Below, piece after piece: positions 26,333-34,550 of a DNA stretch of 39,920 nucleotides. The DNA is taken from assembly GCA_041477815.1 (NCBI GenBank), contig JBGOUV010000009.1:1-39920 (forward strand), written 5' to 3'. The DNA comes from JBGOUV01 sp041477815 (GTDB taxonomy: Bacteria; Acidobacteriota; Terriglobia; Bryobacterales; JACQDG01). The stretch's first letter is position 1; every line of letters starts with the position of its first letter. A program made the position numbers and the translations under genes. Under the pieces are notes generated by a model. It saw only the letters and a list, made by a program, of their open reading frames with translations. It did not search any database and had not been told where the DNA came from.

Positions 26333-27400
26333 ATGCGAGTGCTCGCCACGCTGTTGCTGTCCGCTTCCTGGGCCTGGTCCTGTCCCGTCCCGCCCGGCCG
26401 GACCGGACATGCCTGCGTGCCGCTGGCCGGCGGCCGCTCTTTGATTTTAGGTGGCAGCAATACCAACGCCGTGGACCTCTATGATCCCGTGGACGGCTCC
26501 TGGACCCCGGTGGGCTCCCTAAGCACGGCGCGCTGGGGGCACACCGCCACGGCGCTTCCCGACGGGCGTATCCTGGTTGCCGGTGGCCACACCTTTTCCG
26601 GTCCCACGGCGTCGCTCGAAACCTTCGACCCCGCCGCCCACCGCTTCGCGCCCCTCTCCGCCACCTTGTCCTCTCCGCAGTCCGGACACATCGCCTCCCT
26701 GCTCCCCGACGGCCGGGTACTGGTAGGGGGGGATATCTTCGACCCGGCCACCGGCATCGTCGCCCTGGCCCCCTATCCCAGGACCATCGCCTTTTCCGGC
26801 GAGACCTGGTACGTCAAGACCGGCTCCGGCAAGGTCGGACCAGGACCTAACTACTTCTCCGACAGCTCGAACAACGTCTGGGTGGACGCCGCCGGACGGC
26901 TGCACCTGAAGATCACCCACTCCGGCAAGCGCTGGACCTGCGCCGAAGTGATTTCGGCGCGGTCCTTCGGGTACGGGACCTACCGCTTTAACCTGGCCAG
27001 CGCGGTGGACAACCTGGACCCCAACGTGGTGCTGGGCCTGTTTACCTGGAACGACGACCCGGCCTTCTACAATCGCGAGCTGGATATCGAGTTCTCGCGC
27101 TGGGGGGACCGGAACAACTGGAACGCGCAATACGTGGTCCAGCCCTACACCGACCCGCTGAACCTATTCCGCTTCCAGCAGCCGGCGGGGGCCTCCACCC
27201 ACCAGTTCTCGTGGCAGGCCGGGCAGGTTGTTTTCGAGAGCACCAACGCCGGCGGCGCCATCGCCGGCCACACCTTCACCAACGCCATTCCCCAGGCCGG
27301 GGGCGAGAATGCCCGCCTGAACCTGTGGCTGTTCCAGGGCCTCGCGCCGTCGAATAAGAGGGACGCCGAGGTAATCGTCCAGAGCTTCGACTTCAGGTAA
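26333..27400 (+). CDS. Exported Kelch-repeat protein with GH16-like C-terminal domain
   Basis: A 355-residue secreted protein with a signal peptide (about 1-16). Residues 20-145 have Kelch-type blades (AGGRSLILGGSNTNAVDLYD, ARWGHTATALPDGRILVAGG, SGHIASLLPDGRVLVGG), only about three, too few for a closed propeller. Residues about 160-355 form a concanavalin-like domain: FSGETWYVKTGSGKVGPGP and RELDIEFSRWG, where Glu249-x-Asp251-x-Glu253 fits the ExDxE catalytic motif of glycoside hydrolase family 16. The join near residue 148 (DPATGIVALAPYPRTIAFSG) is abrupt, so this could be a fusion of two once separate genes. Substrate, if any, would be a beta-glucan or galactan type polymer. Confidence 0.75.
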   Translation: MRVLATLLLSASWAWSCPVPPGRTGHACVPLAGGRSLILGGSNTNAVDLYDPVDGSWTPVGSLSTARWGHTATALPDGRILVAGGHTFSGPTASLETFDPAAHRFAPLSATLSSPQSGHIASLLPDGRVLVGGDIFDPATGIVALAPYPRTIAFSGETWYVKTGSGKVGPGPNYFSDSSNNVWVDAAGRLHLKITHSGKRWTCAEVISARSFGYGTYRFNLASAVDNLDPNVVLGLFTWNDDPAFYNRELDIEFSRWGDRNNWNAQYVVQPYTDPLNLFRFQQPAGASTHQFSWQAGQVVFESTNAGGAIAGHTFTNAIPQAGGENARLNLWLFQGLAPSNKRDAEVIVQSFDFR

Positions 27401-27408
27401 ACTGGTAG

Positions 27409-28083
27409 TTGATTCAGCTCACGCAGGTCACCAAGCAGTTCGACGGCAAGCGCCGGGTCACCGCACTGGAAGAAGTCAGCCTGGGGGTGGATCGCGGCGA
27501 AATGGCGGCCATCGTGGGACCCTCCGGCTCGGGCAAGTCCACGTTGTTGAACCTGATCGGCGGCCTGGACCGGCCCAGCTCCGGCGAGGTGAGGATCGAC
27601 GGCAGCCTCCTCAGCGGCTTGAGCGACGACGGGCTAACCCGCGTCCGGCGAGACAAGATCGGCTTCATCTTTCAGTTTTTCAACCTGCTGCCCACCCTGA
27701 CCTGTGTGGAGAACGTGTCGCTGCCGCTGCACCTGCGCGGCTGGGCGCGCCAGAAGACCGAGGAGCGCTCGCGCGAGCTGCTGGAGCTGGTCGGCCTGGG
27801 ACACCGGCTGGAGCATCTGCCCGAGGAGCTCTCCGGCGGCGAGCGGCAGCGCGTGGCCATCGCGCGCGCCCTCGCCGTTTATCCCCCCATTCTGCTGGCC
27901 GATGAGCCCACCGGCAACCTGGACACCCACACCGGCCAGGAGATCCTGAAACTGGTGCACGACCTCCACGACCGGCTGGGCGCCACCATCCTCATCGTGA
28001 CCCACGATGCCGGGGTAGCCCAAAGTTGCCAGCGCACGGTGACGCTGCGCGACGGGCGCATCGTGGAAGACCATCGCCGATGA
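27409..28083 (+). CDS. ABC transporter ATP-binding protein (LolD/MacB type)
   Basis: A 224-residue ATPase. Walker A GPSGSGKST begins at 37, Q-loop near FQFFNLLPTL, the LSGGE signature at 141-145, Walker B ILLADEPTGNLD, and the switch His in IVTHD. This is the MacB/LolD class that powers FtsX-type permeases. The start must be TTG 27409 or later, because an in-frame TAG lies directly before it; AGGT about ten bases upstream is a weak ribosome site. It overlaps the permease gene by four bases (ATGA) and is the first gene of a four-gene envelope operon. Confidence 0.93.
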   Translation: MIQLTQVTKQFDGKRRVTALEEVSLGVDRGEMAAIVGPSGSGKSTLLNLIGGLDRPSSGEVRIDGSLLSGLSDDGLTRVRRDKIGFIFQFFNLLPTLTCVENVSLPLHLRGWARQKTEERSRELLELVGLGHRLEHLPEELSGGERQRVAIARALAVYPPILLADEPTGNLDTHTGQEILKLVHDLHDRLGATILIVTHDAGVAQSCQRTVTLRDGRIVEDHRR

Positions 28084-30632
28084 TCCTGCTGCGACTCATC
28101 AGTTGGCAGTACGCCCGCAAGCACGTCCTGCGGAGTCTGCTCACCGTCGCCGGCATCGCCCTGGGCGTGGCCGTGTTCGTGGGCATGCACACGGCCAACC
28201 AGAGCGTCCTTTACGCCTTTCACTCGACCGTCGATCGCATCGCCGGCAAGACGCAGTTGCAGGTGTGGTCCGGCGAGGCCGGCTTCGACGAAGAAGTGCT
28301 GGAGCGCGTGCAGGCGGCGACCGAGGTGAAGGTCGCCGTGCCGGTGATCGAGGCGGTGGTCTCCACCGGCCGGGCCGGGCAGGGAAATCTGCTGATCCTC
28401 GGCGTGGATATGACCGGCGACCGCAGCCTCCGCGACTACGACCTGGAGAGCGCCGACGCGGAGATCATCGAGGACCCGCTGGTCTTTCTGGCGCAACCCG
28501 ACTCCCTGATCGTCACCCGTGACTTCGCCCTGCGCAACGGCCTGGCGCTCAACAGTCGTTTATCTCTCAGTACCATGGAGGGAGAGAAACAGTTTACCGT
28601 CCGGGGCATCATGCGCTCCGGCGGCCTGACCCGTGCTTTCGGCGGCAACCTGGCCATTATGGATATCTACGCGGTCCAGAAGATCTTCGGCCGGGGCCGC
28701 CATTTCGACCGCATCGACCTGACCCTGGGCGACGACGTGCCCCTGGAGCGGGGCCAGGCCGCGCTGCGCCGCGTGCTCGGTCCCGGCTTTCAGGTGGAGC
28801 CGCCTTCCGGACGCGTCGCCCAGTTCGACTCCATCCTGCGCGTCTACTCCATCTCCTTGAACATCTCCAGCGCCTTTGCCCTCTTCATCGGGATGTTCAT
28901 CATCTACAACTCCTTCGCCATCGCCGTGACCCAGCGTCGCACCGAGATCGGCATTCTGCGCGCGCTGGGGGCCACGCGGGGCCAGATCCGCCGGCTCTTT
29001 TTGGGCGAGAGCGCTGCGGCCGGCCTGCTGGGAGCGGCCCTGGGCGTGGGGTTCGGAATCCTGCTGGCGCGCGGCGCGGTGGGCCAGGTGGGAGGGATGC
29101 TGGAAGGCATCTACGGTCTCACCCAGCGGGCTAATGAAATTGCGCTTAACCCGCGTCTTATCAGTTTGGCCTTTCTGATAGGTATCGTGACAAGTATGCT
29201 TTCGGCCTGGATCCCGGCCCACAGCGCCGCCCGTGTCGATCCCGTGCAAGCCGTGCAGAAGGGCAAGTATCAGGTGCTGTCGGCCGGCGAGAATCGCCTC
29301 CGCCGGCGGATTGCCGCGGTGCTGGCGATCCTGGCGGCGGCTTCGCTGGCGATGGGACGCTCCATGATCGTGTTCTACGGCGGCTACCTGCTCACCATTG
29401 TGGCCGCGCTGCTGCTGACCCCGACGCTGGCTCTATGGCTGGCTCGTACCATCCGCCCCGCGCTCCGAGGGTTTTTCCCTGTGGAAGGCGCTCTGGCCGC
29501 CGACAGCCTCATCCAAGCGCCCCGCCGCACCTCCGCCACCGTGGCCGCCTTGATGCTGTCGCTGGCCATGGTCATCGGTCTGGGCGGCGTGACCCGCGCC
29601 AGCTATCGCCCCCTGATCGACTGGATGACCAGCTCTCTTAACCCGGACATGTTCGTCACCCCGTCGGAGAACCTCTCCGACCGCACCTATCGGTTCCCCC
29701 TAGCCATGCGCGGGGAGCTGGAGCGGATTCCCGGGATTGACCACGTCCAGAGCGTCCGCACCGCCCGGATGATTTATCGCGGGGGCCCGGTACTGGTCAT
29801 CGGCATAGAGGTGGACCGGGTGTCACGCCGCGTCCACAGCCGCGTGATCGCCGGCGATCCGGAGCGCATGTTTGCAGTGACCGCCGCGGGAGCCGGGGTC
29901 ATCATCTCCGAGAACCTCGCCGAGCTGAACCGGCTCTCCCTCGGCGAGACCCTGGAGCTGGCCACGCCGGAGGGACTGCTGCGGCTCCCCATCGCCGGCA
30001 TCACCCGCGACTTCTCCGACCAGCAGGGCTCCCTGATGATCGACCGCAGCGTGTTCCAGCGCTGGTGGCGCGACGACGCGGTCAACATCTTCCGCGTCTA
30101 CCTGCGCCGGGACGCGGTCGCCGGCGAGGTGAAGGAGCGCATCCTGGAGCGCTTCCGCCACGAGCGCCGGCTGTTCGTGCTGCTGAACCAGGAGGTCCGG
30201 CAATACATCCTGCGCCTCACCAACCAGTGGTTCGGCATGACCTACGTGCAGATCGCCGTGGCCGTCCTGGTGGCCGTTTTGGGAATTGTGAATACCTTAA
30301 CGGTGTCGATCACCGACCGGCGCCGCGAACTGGGAGTAATCCAGGCGGTGGGCGGCTTGCGGAAGCAGATCCGCTACACCATTTGGATGGAGGCCGTCGC
30401 GATCGGGGCGATCGGCTCGCTCCTCGGCCTGGCCTTGGGAGCGATCAGCCTCTACTACACCCTGGAAATGACGCGCCGCGACTTCAGCGGCATGCGCTTC
30501 GATTACGAATACCCCCTTCCCATCGCGGCAGCGATAGTACCTATCATTCTGGCGGCCGCCTTTTTGTCCGCCCTGTGGCCCGCCGAATCCGCTATCCGCA
30601 GCTCTCTGGTGGAGGCTCTCGAATATGAATAG
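28080..30632 (+). CDS. ABC transporter permease with two FtsX domains
   Basis: An 850-residue inner-membrane permease. TM1 is near 18-38 and a long extracytoplasmic domain follows. The first FtsX block is about 257-397 (RRTEIGILRALGATRGQIRR). A central hydrophobic part spans 408-508, then a second extracytoplasmic domain. The second FtsX block is 717-850 (RRRELGVIQAVGGLRKQIRY). About ten TM helices make it the long duplicated type, unlike four-TM MacB, so it may act as one polypeptide with two copies of the ATPase. Such permeases extract lipids or lipoproteins from the inner membrane. It starts in the ATPase stop (ATGA) and overlaps the LolA-like gene by eight bases. Confidence 0.93.
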   Translation: MILLRLISWQYARKHVLRSLLTVAGIALGVAVFVGMHTANQSVLYAFHSTVDRIAGKTQLQVWSGEAGFDEEVLERVQAATEVKVAVPVIEAVVSTGRAGQGNLLILGVDMTGDRSLRDYDLESADAEIIEDPLVFLAQPDSLIVTRDFALRNGLALNSRLSLSTMEGEKQFTVRGIMRSGGLTRAFGGNLAIMDIYAVQKIFGRGRHFDRIDLTLGDDVPLERGQAALRRVLGPGFQVEPPSGRVAQFDSILRVYSISLNISSAFALFIGMFIIYNSFAIAVTQRRTEIGILRALGATRGQIRRLFLGESAAAGLLGAALGVGFGILLARGAVGQVGGMLEGIYGLTQRANEIALNPRLISLAFLIGIVTSMLSAWIPAHSAARVDPVQAVQKGKYQVLSAGENRLRRRIAAVLAILAAASLAMGRSMIVFYGGYLLTIVAALLLTPTLALWLARTIRPALRGFFPVEGALAADSLIQAPRRTSATVAALMLSLAMVIGLGGVTRASYRPLIDWMTSSLNPDMFVTPSENLSDRTYRFPLAMRGELERIPGIDHVQSVRTARMIYRGGPVLVIGIEVDRVSRRVHSRVIAGDPERMFAVTAAGAGVIISENLAELNRLSLGETLELATPEGLLRLPIAGITRDFSDQQGSLMIDRSVFQRWWRDDAVNIFRVYLRRDAVAGEVKERILERFRHERRLFVLLNQEVRQYILRLTNQWFGMTYVQIAVAVLVAVLGIVNTLTVSITDRRRELGVIQAVGGLRKQIRYTIWMEAVAIGAIGSLLGLALGAISLYYTLEMTRRDFSGMRFDYEYPLPIAAAIVPIILAAAFLSALWPAESAIRSSLVEALEYE

Positions 30633-31380
30633 GCTTTCTCTGTCCCTTTGTGCCGCGGCGGCAATTTCTTCGTTGTCCGCCCAGGACGCCCGGCAGATCG
30701 CGGAGGAAGCCCAGCGCCGCACCCGAGCCTCCTCGCAAAGGTACGAAGGCACCCTCACCGTAACCAACAAAGCCGGCAAGACCGCCGAGAAGCGGTGGCA
30801 GTACGAGCGCTTCGGCTCGCACGGCAGCAGCAAGACAGTCCTGCGCTTCACCGCGCCCGCGGAGGTCAAGGGAGTGGCTCTGCTGGTGGTGAACCACGCC
30901 GACCGCGCCTCCGACCAGTGGATGTGGACCCCGGCCCTCCAGCGCGAGCGCCGCATTGCCCTGCAGGACCGCTCCACGCGCTTCTTCGGCACCGACTTCA
31001 GCTTCGAGGACCTGGAGGAGCGCGACGTCGACCAGTACGACTACAAGATGTTAGGCGAGGAGGCGATCGACGGCGCCCCCTGCTGGCGCATCGAGTGGCG
31101 TCCCAAGCAGACCAAGCGGTCGCAGTACACGCACGCCGTCGTCTGGATCCGCAAGGACAACTATGCTTTGGCAAAGGTGGAGAGCTTCACCAAGGATCAA
31201 CTAGCCCGGCGTCTCCATTTTCGGGACATTCGCAACGTGCAGGGCATCTGGACCGCCCACCTTCTGGACATGGAGGACCTCCGCCGGGCGAGCCGCACCA
31301 TCCTGAAGTTCGAGACCCTGCAGTACAACCTCCCGCTGAAGGATGAGAATTTCACGCTACAAGCGCTGCGCCGCGAGTAG
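30625..31380 (+). CDS. LolA-like outer-membrane lipoprotein-sorting protein
   Basis: A 251-residue periplasmic protein with a signal peptide (about 1-19, LCAAAAISSLSAQ). The rest fits the LolA-like family PF17131/COG2834: YEGTLTVTNKAGKTAEKRWQ, VLRFTAPAEVKGVALLVVN, QWMWTPALQRERRIALQDRS, FSFEDLEERDVDQYDYKML, and LPLKDENFTLQALRR at the end. These half-barrel proteins carry lipids or lipid-modified proteins across the periplasm. The gene lies between the permease and the barrel genes, overlapping both (8 and 38 bases), so the three proteins are made together. Confidence 0.9.
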   Translation: MNRLSLSLCAAAAISSLSAQDARQIAEEAQRRTRASSQRYEGTLTVTNKAGKTAEKRWQYERFGSHGSSKTVLRFTAPAEVKGVALLVVNHADRASDQWMWTPALQRERRIALQDRSTRFFGTDFSFEDLEERDVDQYDYKMLGEEAIDGAPCWRIEWRPKQTKRSQYTHAVVWIRKDNYALAKVESFTKDQLARRLHFRDIRNVQGIWTAHLLDMEDLRRASRTILKFETLQYNLPLKDENFTLQALRRE

Positions 31381-32593
31381 CCTGGCGCTGGCCGGAGTTC
31401 TAACGCTGCGCGCCCAGAACTTTACCCAGCGCGGATACCTGGAGACACGCTTGCAGGCGTATCCCCAGGCCGCCCCTGGCGATAGTGGCCGCGCCTTGGC
31501 CGACGCGCTCTTCCGGTACGAGGCCGCCTACAAGCCAAACACAGCCTGGCGCTTTGCCGGGGTGTTCGACGCCCAGACCGACACGCACCGCCAGGTGGAG
31601 CGGCGTTGGAACCTCTCCTGGCAGGACCGGACAGTCCCGGACCCGGCCTTCTCGGTGCGCCGCCTGAGCGCCGCTTACTCCCGCGGCGGCCTCACGGTGG
31701 AGGCGGGCAAACAGTTCATCCGCTGGGGCAAGGCCGACCTGCTCAACCCCACCGACCGCTTCGCCCCGCGCGACTACCTACGCGTAGTGGACAACGACTT
31801 CCTGGCGGTCACCGCCGCCCGCCTCCTCTATGAGCGCGGCGCCGACACCATGGACCTGGTCTACGTCCCACGCTTCACCCCCAGCCGCATCCCGCTCCTC
31901 GGCCAGCGCTGGGTGGTGCTTCCGGACAGCATCCCCGCCGGCGTCGAGATCCGCGATCTGGGCTCGCGGTTCCCCGGCGGACCCCAGTTCGGCGCCCGCT
32001 GGAACCACGTGGGTTCCGGCTTCGAGTACTCCGCTTGTTTCTACCAAGGCTTCCAGCACCTGCCCCTGCTGGACGCGCGCGCGGTATCGCTCCGCCCGCC
32101 CCGCGCCGAGTTTCAGCGCCTCTATCCCGATCTGCGCCTCTACGGCGGCGACGTGGCCCTCCCCCTGACGTGGTTTGTGGTGAAGGCCGAGGCCGCCTGG
32201 TTCACCACGTCCTCCACCCAGGCCGATGAATATGTGCAATACGTGATCCAGCTCGAGCGTACCCGGGGCGAGTGGTTCTTCGTCGGCGGCTACGCCGGGG
32301 AGGCCGTCACCAACCGCCGCTCGCCGTTCGACTTCGCCCCCGATCGCGGCTTCGCCCGCGCCTTTCTGTTCCACGCCGGCTACAACCTCGACACCAATCG
32401 CAGCCTCTCGTTCGAGTCCTCGGTGCGCCAGAACGGCGACGGCCTGTGGATGCGGTGGCAGTATTCCCACGCCCTAGGCCAGCATTGGCGCGCCACCGCC
32501 GGGTTCAATTGGATTCGAGGAGGTGCGGAGGACTTTCTCGGCCAGTACCGGCGCAACTCGCACGCCACCCTGGCGTTTCGCTACAGCTTCTGA
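31343..32593 (+). CDS. DUF1302-like outer-membrane beta-barrel protein
   Basis: A 416-residue protein with a signal peptide (SSLALAGVLTLRAQ) and an alternating-strand body ending in a Phe (LAFRYSF), as in outer-membrane barrels. GKQFIRWGKADLLNPTDRF is the motif I associate with DUF1302 proteins. The start lies inside the LolA-like gene (38-base overlap, different frame); it is chosen because the signal peptide begins there. It would form the outer-membrane end of the ABC-LolA pathway. Whether it is a channel or a receptor is not visible. Confidence 0.85.
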   Translation: MRISRYKRCAASSLALAGVLTLRAQNFTQRGYLETRLQAYPQAAPGDSGRALADALFRYEAAYKPNTAWRFAGVFDAQTDTHRQVERRWNLSWQDRTVPDPAFSVRRLSAAYSRGGLTVEAGKQFIRWGKADLLNPTDRFAPRDYLRVVDNDFLAVTAARLLYERGADTMDLVYVPRFTPSRIPLLGQRWVVLPDSIPAGVEIRDLGSRFPGGPQFGARWNHVGSGFEYSACFYQGFQHLPLLDARAVSLRPPRAEFQRLYPDLRLYGGDVALPLTWFVVKAEAAWFTTSSTQADEYVQYVIQLERTRGEWFFVGGYAGEAVTNRRSPFDFAPDRGFARAFLFHAGYNLDTNRSLSFESSVRQNGDGLWMRWQYSHALGQHWRATAGFNWIRGGAEDFLGQYRRNSHATLAFRYSF

Positions 32594-32884
32594 CTACTTC
32601 TTCAGCGCAAACAGGAAGATGCCCGCCAACAGGCTCAACCAGTTGATCAGGATGAGGCTCATGGTCCAGCGGAAATTGTTTGACATCTCTCCACGCAACT
32701 CGTTCCTCAGACCCTTCACGTCATCCCCCAGACCATCGAGCCTGGCTCTGACGATACTCATTTCGGCCCTGACACCGTCGAAGCCGCGGTGTGTCTCCGA
32801 GCGCAGGTCCTCGATGCGCTTGGTGATCTCCCGGTAAGAGCCTTCCAGGCCGGCGATACACTCTTCCAGGTGGATGTCCGGCAT
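32594..32884 (-). CDS. Small coiled-coil protein with C-terminal membrane anchor
   Basis: A 96-residue protein. Residues 5-70 are heptad-like charged helices (EGSYREITKRIEDLRSETH, RARLDGLGDDVKGLRNELRG) and 72-94 is one hydrophobic segment (MSLILINWLSLLAGIFLFAL). It is thus tail-anchored with the coil in the cytoplasm. No family recognised beyond general DUF1640-like appearance. It ends directly against the stop of the barrel gene. Confidence 0.75.
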   Translation of the reverse strand: MPDIHLEECIAGLEGSYREITKRIEDLRSETHRGFDGVRAEMSIVRARLDGLGDDVKGLRNELRGEMSNNFRWTMSLILINWLSLLAGIFLFALKK

Positions 32885-32906
32885 TGCAACCTCAGGGTAT
32901 CACCGC

Positions 32907-33722
32907 CTACAAGGGTTTGGCGCGCTGCCAATGCTCCAGGAACATCCCCCGCAGCGCCCCCGCCAGCGCCTCGTGCTCGAACACCAGCGCGGTTAGCTGC
33001 GGCCGCGTGAGAACCGGATCCACCAGTGCGATCATACCGAAGTGAGCGTCAAACAGGGCCAGTTTCAGCGGTAGCTCGTCCGCCACCCGCACCGCCACCC
33101 CGGCCTTCGTCAGATTGCGCAGCATCCGCCGGTGGCTGGCATCCAGATCCCGCGTCTCGAAAATCAGGCGGCACTGGGCGCCGCGGCCCAGCGCTTCTCG
33201 CAGCCGCGGCTCCATGGCCGGGTCCACCGCGTAGGGCCGCCGCGAGAACTCCAGGTACTCCTTCGAGCTACGGGCCAGCAGCCGCCGATACTCTTCGGCG
33301 ATCTGGCCGGCTTCGTTAACGATGCGCAGGTAATCGAGCGGACCTCGGTCCTCTTGGCCGTCCAGGTAGAGCGCCTGCATTTCCTGGCTGGCTGTTTCGG
33401 CCAGACGCTGGCGGTCCACCTGTTCGCGCTGGAAAACTTCCTGGCGCCGGGTCAGGTATCCGTGCAGCGCCAGTTGCGGCTCTACCGCCGAAAACAGCTT
33501 GGCTTTGCCGTGAACCACCTGGGCGAAGCCCTTCTCCACCAGGCTCCCCAGCACCTCGTAGATTTTTTGCCGGGGTACGTGCGCCCGGGTGGCCAGATCC
33601 AGCGCTTTGAAACGCGGATGACCGATCAGGGTGAGGTAGGCGCGGGCCTCATATGCGTTCAGCCCGATTTGCTGTAGCCGGCGCACATGCTGCTGCATCT
33701 CCACGCCAAAAAGATAACACAT
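32907..33722 (-). CDS. TrmB-family transcriptional regulator
   Basis: A 271-residue regulator. An N-terminal winged helix (about 10-75: GLNAYEARAYLTLIG, DLATRAHVPRQKIYEVLGSLVEKGF) is followed by a coiled region and a ligand-binding phospholipase-D-like domain (about 120-260: YLEFSRRPYAVDPAM, CRLIFETRDLD). TrmB proteins commonly sense sugars, but in bacteria many have other ligands. Starts at 33722 or 33698 (Met9) are both possible; neither has a clear ribosome site. Its start is only 36 bases from that of the divergent reductase, a likely target. Confidence 0.88.
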   Translation of the reverse strand: MCYLFGVEMQQHVRRLQQIGLNAYEARAYLTLIGHPRFKALDLATRAHVPRQKIYEVLGSLVEKGFAQVVHGKAKLFSAVEPQLALHGYLTRRQEVFQREQVDRQRLAETASQEMQALYLDGQEDRGPLDYLRIVNEAGQIAEEYRRLLARSSKEYLEFSRRPYAVDPAMEPRLREALGRGAQCRLIFETRDLDASHRRMLRNLTKAGVAVRVADELPLKLALFDAHFGMIALVDPVLTRPQLTALVFEHEALAGALRGMFLEHWQRAKPL

Positions 33723-33758
33723 CCGGGCCGCGGGTTTCGGCTATTATGGGACACAACC

Positions 33759-34550
33759 ATGTTTGCAGAGGCCATTTTCCGGGATCGGGTGGCTCTTATC
33801 ACCGGTGGCGGCACCGGACTCGGCCGCGCCTTTGCCCTGCGCTTCAGTGAACTGGGGGCGAAGGTCGTGCTGGCCAGCCGCGATCCCGCCCACCTGATTC
33901 CCACCTGCGACGAGATCGCGAGCCTGGGGCGTGAAGCGCATTGGGTGCAGTCCGACATCCGCGTGCCCGAGCAGGTGGAACACATGGTCGCCGAAACCGT
34001 CGCCCGGTACGGACGCCTCGATGTCCTCATCAACAACGCCGCCGGCAACTTCCTCTGCAAAGCCGAGAATCTCAGTTTCAACGGCTGGCGCGCCGTGGTG
34101 GACATTGTGTTGAACGGCACGTTTTATTGTTCGCGCGCCGCCTTGGAGCCTATGAAGAAGCAGGGCTATGGGCGTATCCTCAACATTCTGGCTACTTATG
34201 CAACCGGCGCCAGTCCCGGCACCGTCCATTCTTGTGCGGCGAAGGCGGGCGTGCTGGCCATGACCCGTACCCTGGCAGTGGAATGGGCGCGATACAACAT
34301 CCGCGTGAACGCCGTGGCCCCGGGTTCTTTCCCCACCGATGGGGCCTCCTCGCGCCTGATGCTGGCCCCCGGGGCCGCGGAGCGCGTGCTGAAGAGAATC
34401 CCAGTGGGCCGCGCCGGGCGTCACGAGGAACTTGCCAACTTGGCCGCCTTCCTGTGCTCCGACTACGCCGACTACATCAACGGCGAAGCGGTCACCATCG
34501 ACGGCGGCGTCACCTGGAATCATCCGAGTTTTGAATGGGAGAGCCTGTGA
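33759..34550 (+). CDS. SDR reductase of the 2,4-dienoyl-CoA reductase type
   Basis: A 263-residue short-chain dehydrogenase. TGGGTGLG binds NADP(H), NNAAGNF is the structural motif, and the end carries INGEAVTIDGG. The classical YxxxK pair is missing. Instead Tyr in ILATYATG precedes the Lys of SCAAKAG by 15 residues, the spacing I recall for human DECR1 (Tyr199, Lys214). This suggests a reductase for unsaturated acyl-CoAs, fitting the fad genes at 4-9 kb. The ATG at 33759 starts the fold; the gene is divergent from the TrmB regulator and overlaps the AAA gene. Confidence 0.88.
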   Translation: MFAEAIFRDRVALITGGGTGLGRAFALRFSELGAKVVLASRDPAHLIPTCDEIASLGREAHWVQSDIRVPEQVEHMVAETVARYGRLDVLINNAAGNFLCKAENLSFNGWRAVVDIVLNGTFYCSRAALEPMKKQGYGRILNILATYATGASPGTVHSCAAKAGVLAMTRTLAVEWARYNIRVNAVAPGSFPTDGASSRLMLAPGAAERVLKRIPVGRAGRHEELANLAAFLCSDYADYINGEAVTIDGGVTWNHPSFEWESL

